A DNA stretch of 64,000 bases from Lyngbya sp. HA4199-MV5. Lineage in GTDB: Bacteria; Cyanobacteriota; Cyanobacteriia; Leptolyngbyales; Leptolyngbyaceae. The position numbers were made by a program, and so were the translations under genes. Shown here in pieces: positions 5,951-13,400 of the stretch. Under the pieces are notes generated by a model that was not told the origin of the DNA, did no database searches, and was given only the letters and a program-made list of their open reading frames with translations. The DNA lies in assembly GCA_019359375.1 (NCBI GenBank), contig JAHHHL010000016.1, forward strand, positions 1-64,000. Reading direction: 5' to 3'. Within the stretch, counting starts at the first letter, position 1. Every line of letters starts with the position of its first letter.

Positions 5951-8878
5951 CTACTTTGTCTCCATCCAGTTTTCGCCAGAGTGGATTTCCACAACTAGGG
6001 GAATGGATAGCTCAACTGCCGATTCCATTGTGGCTTTGATTTTAGGTCCCAGTTCTGCCCATTCGTGGGGGGGCATCTCGAAGACAAGTTCGTCGTGGAC
6101 TTGCAGCAAGAGGCGTGCCTGATACGGTTCGATGAGGTCGTGGAGTTTGACCATCGCAATTTTGATGATGTCGGCACTGGAGCCTTGAATGGGGGCATTG
6201 GCAGCGGCACGGAGCGATCCGGCATCGTACTGGTCGCGGAGTTTGAGTTTGGTGAGGTCGATCGCCCCTGCATCTGTGCCTCTCAACCGCTTGAGTGATT
6301 CGCTGGCAAAGTTGAAGTAGCGGCGACGACCGAGGATGGTTTCGACGTAGCCATTGGCGATCGCCTCGCGCTGCATCTGCTGGAGGTATTGGAAAACGTT
6401 GGAGTAGCGATCGTTGAAGCGATCGATAAACAGGCGGGCTTCGCTGACTTTTACGCCTGCTTCTCGTGCAAACCGTTGGGCACCCATGCCGTAGATCACG
6501 CCGAAGTTGATGATTTTGGCGAGGCGGCGTTCTTCGGAGTTGATGTCGTCTTTTTCCAGCAGCAGTCGTGCCGTCAGCGTGTGGATGTCGCCATTCTCCC
6601 GGTAGGTGTCGAGCAGGATGGGTTCCTGGCTGAGGTGGGTCAGAATGCGGAGTTCGATTTGGGAATAGTCGGCGGCGACCATCACCCAACCAGGTTCGGA
6701 GACGAAGGCTTTGCGAATCTGGCGACTGAAGGCAGTACGAATCGGGATGTTTTGCAGGTTGGGGTTGGAGGAGGAGAGCCGTCCGGTGGTCGTGCCCGTC
6801 TGGTTGAAGTCGGTGTGGACGCGATGGGTATCGGGACGCACCAGCAGGGGCAGTGCATCGACGTAGGTGGATTTCAGCTTGCTGAGGGTGCGCTGCTCCA
6901 AGATGGCATCGATGACGGGATGATCGCCTTGCAGTTTTTCCAGCGTGGCAGCATCGGTGGAAAAGCCCGTCTTCATGCGGCGCGATTTTTTGGTGTCCAG
7001 TCCCAGGGTGTTAAACAGCAGATCGCTGAGTTGTTTAGGTGAGCCGAGGTTAAATTTCTGTCCGGCAACGTCGTAGGCATGAAGCTCGATCGCCGCCAGA
7101 TCCGTCTCTAGCTTTTTAGACAGTTCTTTCAAATAAGCAACGTCAATATGCACCCCGCAGTATTCCATCTCTGCCAGCACAGGTTCCAGCGGTTGCTCCA
7201 CGTCCAGCAACAGCCGATGCAGGGCGGGAACTTCCTCTAGTAGGGCGCGTAGTTTGGGCACCAGGAGAAAGGTGGTGTAGGCATCCAAGCCGCAGTAGTC
7301 TGCGACGGCAGGAACATCTATATCGGCGATCGTCTTTCCTTTGGGCACCAGATCGGTGTAGCTCTGCGCGGTGATGTTCAGGTGTTTGCTGCTCAACTCC
7401 GTCAGGTTATGGCTTTCATCGGGATTGAGGACGTAGCTTGCCAGCATGGGATCGAAGATCACGCCTGCCAGATGGATACCCTGACAGCGCAACACGAGGC
7501 GATCGAACTTGGCATTTTGTAAGGCTTTGGGATAGTCGGCGCTTTCGAGAATGGGACGCAGTGCTTCCAGGGTGGCAGCTTTGTCGAGATTGCTGCTGCT
7601 GGTGTGTCCCAGCGGAATGTATGCCATGTCGTCTAACGCGGCACCCCAAGAGCAGCCAATCCCAACCAGGTCGGCATCACGGGGTTCGAGGGCTGTGGTT
7701 TCGGTGTCCCAGGCGACGGGGGTTTCAGGACTGGTGAAGGTTTTGAGGCGATCGATTAGCTCGGTCAACTTCTCAGGCGTATCAATGATGTGAGGCGTAA
7801 TGGCTACAGAAAGGACTTTCTGGGCAGCGATCGTATCTTCAGCGCTGAAGAACCACAGATCGCCATCTTCCCGGTATTGAGGTGTGGCAGCCGCTTTCTG
7901 ATTCTCTGCTGATGCTGCATCCTGGGACGGTTCTGCCTGCACACCGCTGAACTGGCGATGAACTTTCTGGATGCGATCGATAAAGGTGCGAAATTCCAGC
8001 TTTTCCAGCAGTGCATTCACAGCGGTTTCATCAAAATCGCGGATGCGGCACGACTCCCAATCCACGTCCAGCGGCACGTCCAGGTGAATCTGCGCCATCC
8101 ACTGCGAATGTCGCGCTTCGTCTTTGCCCGCTTCTAGCTTCTGCCGCACGGCACCCTTGATTTGATCCAGCGACTCGTAAATCTTCTCCAGCGATCCGTA
8201 GGTGGTGAGTAGCTGCACCGCCGTCTTATCGCCAATCCCCTTCACACCGGGAATATTGTCGGAACTGTCGCCGCACAGCGCTTTGTAGTCCACCACCTGC
8301 GAGGGCAGAATCCCCATTTTCTCCTTCACCTGCTCCACGCCAAATTCTCTGGGTGGCGGTGTGCCTTTGCCGTAGACCGTGCTGAGGTAAAGGACTTTCG
8401 TAGTTGCCTCGACATCCACGAGTTGGAACAGGTCACGATCGCCACTCAAAATCTTGACCAGAAAGCCCTCTACACTCGCCCGTCGTGCCAGCGTCCCAAT
8501 CACGTCATCGGCTTCGTAGTTTTCTGCCGTGAGAATGGGCAGATTTAGCGCCAGCAGCAGCTCTTGCAGGTTCGCCAGATCGGGAATGAAATCCTCCGGT
8601 GTTTCGGCTCTGCCCGCTTTGTAAGTTTCATCGGCATCGTGACGAAAGGTTTTCTCAGACAGGTCAAAGGCGATCGCCACATACTGCGGTTTCTCCGCCT
8701 CCATCGTTTCCAGCAGCGCTTTGAGAAAGCCAAACGAGACGCTGGTGGGAATGCCCGATTTCGTGCGGAGTCCACCATCGCGACCTTTCGCAAAGGCAAA
8801 GTAGGAACGGAACGCCAGCGAATGCCCGTCGATGAGGAGGATGAGCGGTTTGGTTGGAGGGGAGGCAGGAGAAGCCAA
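5951..8878 (-). CDS. polA: DNA polymerase I
   Basis: A 975-residue replication and repair polymerase that removes RNA primers and fills gaps. The 5'-3' exonuclease (about 1-300) starts with LILLIDGHSLAFRSYFAF and includes NYEADDVIGTLA. The 3'-5' exonuclease (about 360-560) keeps the acidic residues in VAWDTETTALE and the YCGLDAYT element, so proofreading should be active, unlike in Taq-type enzymes. The polymerase domain shows motif A (VAADYSQIELRI), motif B (KIINFGVIYGMGAQRFAR) and motif C (LLQVHDELVFE). Length is normal. A candidate -10 box TACAAT (minus strand, 8907-8912) lies about 30 bp upstream of the ATG. A long hairpin at 8925-8957 separates it from the toxin-antitoxin genes further upstream. 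Confidence 0.97.
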   Translation of the reverse strand: MASPASPPTKPLILLIDGHSLAFRSYFAFAKGRDGGLRTKSGIPTSVSFGFLKALLETMEAEKPQYVAIAFDLSEKTFRHDADETYKAGRAETPEDFIPDLANLQELLLALNLPILTAENYEADDVIGTLARRASVEGFLVKILSGDRDLFQLVDVEATTKVLYLSTVYGKGTPPPREFGVEQVKEKMGILPSQVVDYKALCGDSSDNIPGVKGIGDKTAVQLLTTYGSLEKIYESLDQIKGAVRQKLEAGKDEARHSQWMAQIHLDVPLDVDWESCRIRDFDETAVNALLEKLEFRTFIDRIQKVHRQFSGVQAEPSQDAASAENQKAAATPQYREDGDLWFFSAEDTIAAQKVLSVAITPHIIDTPEKLTELIDRLKTFTSPETPVAWDTETTALEPRDADLVGIGCSWGAALDDMAYIPLGHTSSSNLDKAATLEALRPILESADYPKALQNAKFDRLVLRCQGIHLAGVIFDPMLASYVLNPDESHNLTELSSKHLNITAQSYTDLVPKGKTIADIDVPAVADYCGLDAYTTFLLVPKLRALLEEVPALHRLLLDVEQPLEPVLAEMEYCGVHIDVAYLKELSKKLETDLAAIELHAYDVAGQKFNLGSPKQLSDLLFNTLGLDTKKSRRMKTGFSTDAATLEKLQGDHPVIDAILEQRTLSKLKSTYVDALPLLVRPDTHRVHTDFNQTGTTTGRLSSSNPNLQNIPIRTAFSRQIRKAFVSEPGWVMVAADYSQIELRILTHLSQEPILLDTYRENGDIHTLTARLLLEKDDINSEERRLAKIINFGVIYGMGAQRFAREAGVKVSEARLFIDRFNDRYSNVFQYLQQMQREAIANGYVETILGRRRYFNFASESLKRLRGTDAGAIDLTKLKLRDQYDAGSLRAAANAPIQGSSADIIKIAMVKLHDLIEPYQARLLLQVHDELVFEMPPHEWAELGPKIKATMESAVELSIPLVVEIHSGENWMETK

Positions 8879-8924
8879 GGGAATGCCATTGAAGGAGACA
8901 GACTCTATTGTAAGGAATTCAGGC

Positions 8925-8957
8925 AGACCTCGGAGGTTTCTAAAACCTCCGAGGTCT
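8925..8957. repeat. 15-bp-arm hairpin of the CCTCCGAGGTC family
   Basis: AGACCTCGGAGGTTT and AAACCTCCGAGGTCT are perfect inverted arms around CTA. There is no T-run on the minus strand, so it is an imperfect terminator candidate for the toxin-antitoxin genes ending at 8996. Related GACCTCCGAGGTC cores occur at 9810 and 10560. Confidence 0.6.
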
Positions 8958-8995
8958 TAATGCAACCGGGTTTTCGTTCTGGTGCCTCAAGCAGT

Positions 8996-9211
8996 CTACA
9001 ATGACGTGCCAAAGACGGTCGGCTCTGGTAGAGATTCATCCTGTTTGATAGCAGATTCAATCAATAACTCCAGAACCTCCTCAGCATTGGTCAAGGCTTC
9101 GCTGTAGGTTTCTCCATGCGTGTGGCAAAAGTCTCCCCATTCAGGAAGGCTAACGACGTAGCACTGATCCTCATCAGACCACTGAATGAGAATGGTATAG
9201 CGGCTCTTCAT
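8996..9211 (-). CDS. HicB-like antitoxin-type protein
   Basis: A 71-residue protein. YTILIQWSDEDQCYVVSLPE and then WGDFCHTHGETYSEAL is the HicB/UPF0150 fold: beta strands with the conserved xHGxTxxEAL element, followed by a helix. The usual C-terminal DNA-binding part is absent, as in short HicB-like proteins. No hicA follows it. Instead it starts 12 bp after a RelE-type toxin and is probably cotranscribed with it. Confidence 0.75.
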   Translation of the reverse strand: MKSRYTILIQWSDEDQCYVVSLPEWGDFCHTHGETYSEALTNAEEVLELLIESAIKQDESLPEPTVFGTSL

Positions 9212-9223
9212 GCTTCTTCCTGG

Positions 9224-9484
9224 TTAATTTCTGTAAGCATCTTTTCGGTGCCTGCAATTTAAAATCACCAAAACAGAATCTTGATCTTCGATCTCGTAGC
9301 GAATGCGATAGTCTCCCACTCGAATGCGGTATTCATGGTCAACCCCTTTTAGTTTTTTGACTCCTGGTGGGCGAGGGTTTTCGGCAAGCAGTGAGATCCT
9401 CTCTACCATGCTCGCTCGCACATCGTTTGGTAGGCTACCAAGCTGTTTCTGCACGGGTTTAGGAATGATGACCCTATAGCTCAT
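9224..9484 (-). CDS. RelE/ParE-family toxin
   Basis: An 86-residue mRNA-interferase-type toxin. MSYRVIIPKPVQKQLGSLP gives the first strand and helix, and KKLKGVDHEYRIRVGDYRI followed by RYEIEDQ is the RelE core. NCRHRKDAYR at the end matches the catalytic C-terminal strand. It starts inside the end of the preceding antitoxin gene (11-bp overlap), the usual antitoxin-toxin order. Confidence 0.9.
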   Translation of the reverse strand: MSYRVIIPKPVQKQLGSLPNDVRASMVERISLLAENPRPPGVKKLKGVDHEYRIRVGDYRIRYEIEDQDSVLVILNCRHRKDAYRN

Positions 9485-9731
9485 GAGGCTTGTTCAGACC
9501 GATGGCGATGTAGTCCTGAATCGTCTGATACTCTCCAGTTCTGTAAGCTCTCCGCGCCTCCTCTACTTCTGCTAGCACTGTTGGGTCTTGCTCCAGCAAG
9601 TCGTCTTCTGCGTCAGCAATCTGTGCTTCTAACAGTTCTAGCAGTTTCAGCTTGTCCTCCAGTCCCAAAGATGTAATCGCATCTATCAGTGACGTAAACG
9701 GAATCTGCAACTCAACACTATCTGGCATCAT
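9474..9731 (-). CDS. antitoxin of the RelE-type pair
   Basis: An 85-residue acidic protein directly upstream of and overlapping the RelE toxin. The hydrophobic helix LIDAITSLGLEDKLKLLELL is followed by an acidic linker and EARRAYRTGEYQTIQDYI, which would wrap the toxin. No clear DNA-binding fold is visible. A TACAAT box (minus strand, near 9784-9789) lies about 55 bp upstream and could be the operon promoter. Confidence 0.8.
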   Translation of the reverse strand: MMPDSVELQIPFTSLIDAITSLGLEDKLKLLELLEAQIADAEDDLLEQDPTVLAEVEEARRAYRTGEYQTIQDYIAIGLNKPHEL

Positions 9732-9808
9732 GGTTTCCCTTCAGCGTTTCGCCTCATCAACCTCAGCGATGGAGGATAGCTCTATTGTAGAGAATTCGCC
9801 TGCCGATT

Positions 9809-9841
9809 AGACCTCCGAGGTCTCGGAGACTCAGAGGTCTT
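9809..9841. repeat. CCTCCGAGG hairpin repeat, second copy
   Basis: AGACCTC (9809-9815) pairs with GAGGTCT (9834-9840), and inside it GACCTCCGAGGTC is itself palindromic. The flanking CTCTATTGTA and GAATTC strings recur beside the 8925 hairpin, so a longer module was duplicated. Confidence 0.5.
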
Positions 9842-9967
9842 GAGCGATCGCACGCTCCACCCGTTCAGCGATCGCACATGCAAAGCGTCAGGGCTATACT
9901 TGCGAAATTAGTTGGTGAGACAGTTTGTTTATATTCGTCGGTAGATTGTAGGGTTGAAGGTGCATTG

Positions 9968-10537
9968 ATGCCCCAGATTAAATTCCATCCATGTTTGTCT
10001 GAAGAAGCCCTTCAGCTTCAGCAAGTGATTGAGGCTGGAGCAACGGATGCTGAGAACACGATGGATCTCGGTATGGCGTTCTTGATCATCAAGGAGATTG
10101 AAACTAGCGAAAGCTTGGAAGGCTCAATCGATCCGGTTGTCCTTGCTAACAGATTTCTCGATCGTCTGGATGAACCCTACAAGAAGTATTTATCTGAACA
10201 TCACGCAATTCAGCCTTGGTGGGAAATTCCGTCTTCTCAAGAAGCTGAAAGGATAATCGTGTGGTTACTGACTCATAGCGTATCAGCGGAGCCTTCTGCC
10301 TTCGACTACGTAGAGCCAGCGATCGAATTTACTCAAAAACTGCTTCAATTCATTGGTGAGCCTTGTCATTTTGTAACCAACGTCAAACGGCGTATACACT
10401 GGCGGACACCTGACGATTACTATTTTGAAAGTGAAGCCGGATTTGGTGTCTTTCGCATAGGAGATTGCTGGGATGAAGGCGTAATGTTGATCTCATCCAA
10501 GCGCATTGGAATGTTGTGGTTCCTGGGTTATGACTAA
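9968..10537 (+). CDS. hypothetical protein, possibly an immunity-type protein
   Basis: A protein of 189 residues from the ATG at 9968 (MPQIKFHPCLSEEALQLQ). A longer form from 9878 adds 30 residues but lacks a good ribosome binding site, whereas AAGGTG precedes 9968. It is acidic and soluble, with many Trp and aromatic residues in the second half (RRIHWRTPDDYYFE, WFLGYD). No catalytic motif or membrane segment is seen. Aromatic-rich acidic proteins of this size often neutralise toxins or sit in accessory islands, but that is inference. Confidence 0.6.
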   Translation: MPQIKFHPCLSEEALQLQQVIEAGATDAENTMDLGMAFLIIKEIETSESLEGSIDPVVLANRFLDRLDEPYKKYLSEHHAIQPWWEIPSSQEAERIIVWLLTHSVSAEPSAFDYVEPAIEFTQKLLQFIGEPCHFVTNVKRRIHWRTPDDYYFESEAGFGVFRIGDCWDEGVMLISSKRIGMLWFLGYD

Positions 10538-10685
10538 TCGGCACAAAAGGTTGCTAATCCGACCTCCGAGGTCTTGAGGTTAATCGCTCTTGGGTCGATC
10601 GCGCCTTCCGCCCAGTAGAGCCATTGTCTACAATTGATTGCATCGCGATCGTCTGGCGTGCCCTATGGAGACAAGAGAGGCAAAC

Positions 10686-10931
10686 ATGGAACCTATCGTC
10701 TATCAAGTTGATGCCGTCTGGGACAATGATGCATCGGTCTGGGTGGCAACGAGCGACGATGTGCCAGGATTAGCCACTGAAGCCGATACCATTGAAGCCC
10801 TGAGTCGAAAGCTGCGGGATCTAGTCCCTGATCTGCTGTTGCTCAATCGCGTGATTGCTGCTGATTATGCAGGTGCGATAGCGGTGCAACTCAACAGCCA
10901 TCGGCAAGAGTTAATCGAACTGGCATCATAG
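10686..10931 (+). CDS. DUF1902-type antitoxin
   Basis: An 81-residue protein starting MEPIVYQVDAVWDNDASV, continuing WVATSDDVPGLATEAD. The pattern of strands plus VPGLATEADT is the HicB-like/DUF1902 fold. The ATG at 10686 is preferred over upstream starts because GAGAGGCAA precedes it. The next gene begins immediately after its stop codon, so the two form a toxin-antitoxin operon. A TACAAT box near 10629 may be the promoter. Confidence 0.8.
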   Translation: MEPIVYQVDAVWDNDASVWVATSDDVPGLATEADTIEALSRKLRDLVPDLLLLNRVIAADYAGAIAVQLNSHRQELIELAS

Positions 10932-11129
10932 ATGGCAGCATCACTGACCCCGGCACTCAAGAAGTTGTTGACAGGAGCAGGCTGTTTCTTTGAGCGACAC
11001 GGGAAAGGCGATCATGAAATCTGGTATAGCCCCATTACCGATCGCCGCTTTGTGGTAGACAGTTTCATCAAATCGCGTCATATAGCGAATGCCGTTTTGA
11101 AGCAGGCAGGCTTACCAAAGGCTTTTTAG
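10932..11129 (+). CDS. hicA: HicA-family toxin
   Basis: A 65-residue protein with the dsRBD-like HicA fold: LKKLLTGAGCFFERHGKGDH contains the catalytic His after GKGDH, and the end carries the HIANAVLKQAGLP helix. HicA toxins cleave mRNA. It begins directly at the stop codon of the DUF1902 antitoxin gene, which indicates coupled translation. Confidence 0.88.
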   Translation: MAASLTPALKKLLTGAGCFFERHGKGDHEIWYSPITDRRFVVDSFIKSRHIANAVLKQAGLPKAF

Positions 11130-11212
11130 GTCTACGAAATACTTTGCATCCTTGGTTTTTCTAGGGCTTTTCTATCACTACCTTTGCAGAACCGTAGCGA
11201 TCGCGAATGAAC

Positions 11213-11247
11213 TTCTGCCTTCTGCCTCCTGCCTTCTGCCTCCTAAC
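11213..11247. repeat. CTTCTGCC/CTCCTGCC low-complexity tract
   Basis: Tandem 7-8 base units (CTTCTGCCTTCTGCCTCCTG and so on). The same kind of tract, often in the opposite orientation (GGCAGAAGGCAGGAGG), recurs near 12227, 15250, 28214, 46160 and 50360. Confidence 0.7.
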
Positions 11248-12139
11248 CCTCTTCCCTCGGTCGATCGCTATCAATATAAATCACCACCTTGGCAGGACCA
11301 TAGCGATCGCGGATGACCCGTTCTACTCGTTCGGCGATCGTGCGTGCCACGCTCATGCATTCGGGGTGTAGAATCAGCCGCATTTCAACAAAGACCTGCC
11401 GACCGACGACTCCACGAGATTGGATGCCGTAGCAGTGAGTGATCCCTTCTACCTGATGAATGGTTTGTGCCAGAGCTTCGGGGGCGATCGCCATTTGTTT
11501 CATCAACGATGGCAACTGCCAATTAAAGACGCGCCAGCAGTTGCAAACGGCTATCACCAGCATGCCGATCGTCAGTAAGGGATCAAGCCAGAGATAGCCA
11601 TGCCCAACCCCCACTAACGCTGCCATCACTGGAAGCACCAGCCACGTATCTTGAAACAGATGAGAGGCACTGAAGCGCAGTGCATTGTTTTCTAACAGAC
11701 CTGCCTCGTAGCGCTGAAAGCAGGCGAGGCAGAAGTTAATCGCCAGCACCACACCTAAAAGCTGAAAGAGGGGAGCACTCATGCGTAGCGGCAACACATT
11801 AGCGGCATCTTGCCCGATCGCCCCTAGCTGCTGCGTCGCCACCGCTAGTAGACTAAGGCACGCGAACCCCATGAGGGCAGCCAACAACAGCGCTAAAACG
11901 GCTTCTACTCGACCGTGTCCGCTCACGTCCCGGCTAGCCGGATAACGCGACGTGATGGCGATCGCGCTCAAAAGAATACTAAACCCATTCATCAACGTTT
12001 GGAGTGATTCTGCAAGCAAGCTCAAGGACAGCGTTGCCCAACCAATCCAGACTTTTACCACCAACACAAGCAGTATCAGCCAAAGTGATGCGAACAACAC
12101 CTGACCCACTGCTCGACGACGACCCTGTGCCTCAGCCAT
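11243..12139 (-). CDS. cation diffusion facilitator (CDF) family transporter
   Basis: A 298-residue inner-membrane protein with six predicted membrane segments and a C-terminal cytoplasmic ferredoxin-like domain (about 215-298, from LAQTIHQVEGITHCYG). CDF proteins export Zn, Fe, Mn or Co in exchange for protons. The membrane-segment 5 half-site HxxxD is intact (HLFQD), but the segment 2 half-site, normally DxxxD or HxxxD, reads ESLQT here. Transport may therefore be altered, or selectivity may differ. The 3' end overlaps a low-complexity tract. It appears to be a single-gene unit. Confidence 0.88.
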   Translation of the reverse strand: MAEAQGRRRAVGQVLFASLWLILLVLVVKVWIGWATLSLSLLAESLQTLMNGFSILLSAIAITSRYPASRDVSGHGRVEAVLALLLAALMGFACLSLLAVATQQLGAIGQDAANVLPLRMSAPLFQLLGVVLAINFCLACFQRYEAGLLENNALRFSASHLFQDTWLVLPVMAALVGVGHGYLWLDPLLTIGMLVIAVCNCWRVFNWQLPSLMKQMAIAPEALAQTIHQVEGITHCYGIQSRGVVGRQVFVEMRLILHPECMSVARTIAERVERVIRDRYGPAKVVIYIDSDRPREEG

Positions 12140-12226
12140 AGCCTACAAGCTACTATGAGATTTGCTTTCACATTATCAGCGGTTAATTTGGTAATGAACG
12201 GAAAGTAATGGGCGATTGGGGGAAAA

Positions 12227-12393
12227 GGCAGGAGGCAGAAGGCAGAAGGCTAAAAACTAAAGGCTAAAGGCTAAAAACTAAAGGCTAAAAAGCTGACGTT
12301 AACCGCTCTCCAACCTTTTTATCCTTCATCCCTTATCCTTTATCCTTTCCCCCCTTGACCGCTCTCAACCCTTTTATCCTTTATCCTTTCCCC
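12227..12393. repeat. low-complexity spacer repeats
   Basis: GGCAGGAGGCAGAAGGCAG leads into several copies of GGCTAAAAACTAAAGGCTAA. Then come two copies of a GCTCTC-AACC...TTTATCCTTTATCCTTTCCCC block. The second block ends at the ATG of the phosphatase gene and creates a spurious in-frame extension upstream. Confidence 0.7.
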
Positions 12394-13230
12394 ATGCCAA
12401 ACCCCTCCCCTTCCACCGACATCAAACTCCTCGTGCTCGATATTGATGGCACGATCGCGGGTATTTCAAACGAGATCCGCAAGCCTGTGATTGAGGCAGT
12501 CCGTGCCGCGCAGTCAAAGGGCATTCAGGTGGGGATCGCGACGGGGCGCATGTATCAGGCAGCGGTGCGCTTCCATCAGGCGATTGGGTCTACCCTGCCG
12601 TTGATGGCGTATCAAGGTGCGTTGATTCAAGATCCGACAACGCAGGAAATCTATCGTCACTGGACGGTGCCCAAGGCACTGGTGCTTCAGCTTCTGGATT
12701 ATTTTGAACAGCCAGAGCTGCGATCGCTCCTCTCTGTCCACTTCTACATCAACGACCAGCTTTACGTGCGGGAGATTACGCCTGAAACGGAAGAGTATGC
12801 CGAGCGTTCTGGTGTCACTCCCATTCCTGTCGGAGATTTGCGAACGGCATTAGCAACGGAACCTACAAAAGTCCTGGCGCTCAGCGACGACACCGACCTG
12901 ATCACGACGCTGCTAGGCAATTTGCAGACCCGCTACACGCCTGCTGAACTGTACCTGACCAAATCCGTTGCCACCTTTTTTGAAGCCACCAATCCCCTTG
13001 TCAGCAAAGGTACGGCGGTGCGTTATCTGGCAGAAGAACATCTGGGGATCACGGCAGAAAACGTCATGACGATCGGCGATAATTTCAACGACGTGGAGAT
13101 GATTGAATACGCTGGCGTTGGTATTGCAATGGGCAATGCGCCAGAAGCCGTCCAGGCTCTAGCCGATTGGGTGGCTCCTGATGTCGAGGAGGATGGAGTT
13201 GCTGCTGCGATCGAACGGTTTCTGCTCTAA
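12394..13230 (+). CDS. Cof-type HAD-superfamily hydrolase
   Basis: A 278-residue phosphatase of the HAD Cof/type IIB group, which dephosphorylates sugar phosphates or similar small molecules. LLVLDIDGTIAG holds motif I (DxDGT), GIATGRMYQAA motif II, the conserved Lys lies in VSKGTAVRYLA, and TIGDNFNDVEMIEYAG is motif III/IV. The cap domain lies between residues about 90 and 200. The start at 12394 is chosen because upstream codons come from a repeat. It is followed by 170 bp of spacer and a convergent gpmI. Confidence 0.93.
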   Translation: MPNPSPSTDIKLLVLDIDGTIAGISNEIRKPVIEAVRAAQSKGIQVGIATGRMYQAAVRFHQAIGSTLPLMAYQGALIQDPTTQEIYRHWTVPKALVLQLLDYFEQPELRSLLSVHFYINDQLYVREITPETEEYAERSGVTPIPVGDLRTALATEPTKVLALSDDTDLITTLLGNLQTRYTPAELYLTKSVATFFEATNPLVSKGTAVRYLAEEHLGITAENVMTIGDNFNDVEMIEYAGVGIAMGNAPEAVQALADWVAPDVEEDGVAAAIERFLL

Positions 13231-13400
13231 AACCAGTGCTTGCGATCGAACTGTCTTCTAGCAAGCACAAGCCCTCTGCCTCTTAGCGGTCAGCCTGGAA
13301 GTTATGAGTTTTGAGTTGAACCAGTTGTTAGTTGTTAGTGCATGAGCCGTTCCCGACTCCTTCTAAAAACTAGAAACCAACAACCAACAACTCCCTCCCC

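Noticed and set aside
12227-12393. CRISPR-like array
   Set aside because: Units are short, contiguous and lack unique spacers; these are low-complexity tandem repeats.
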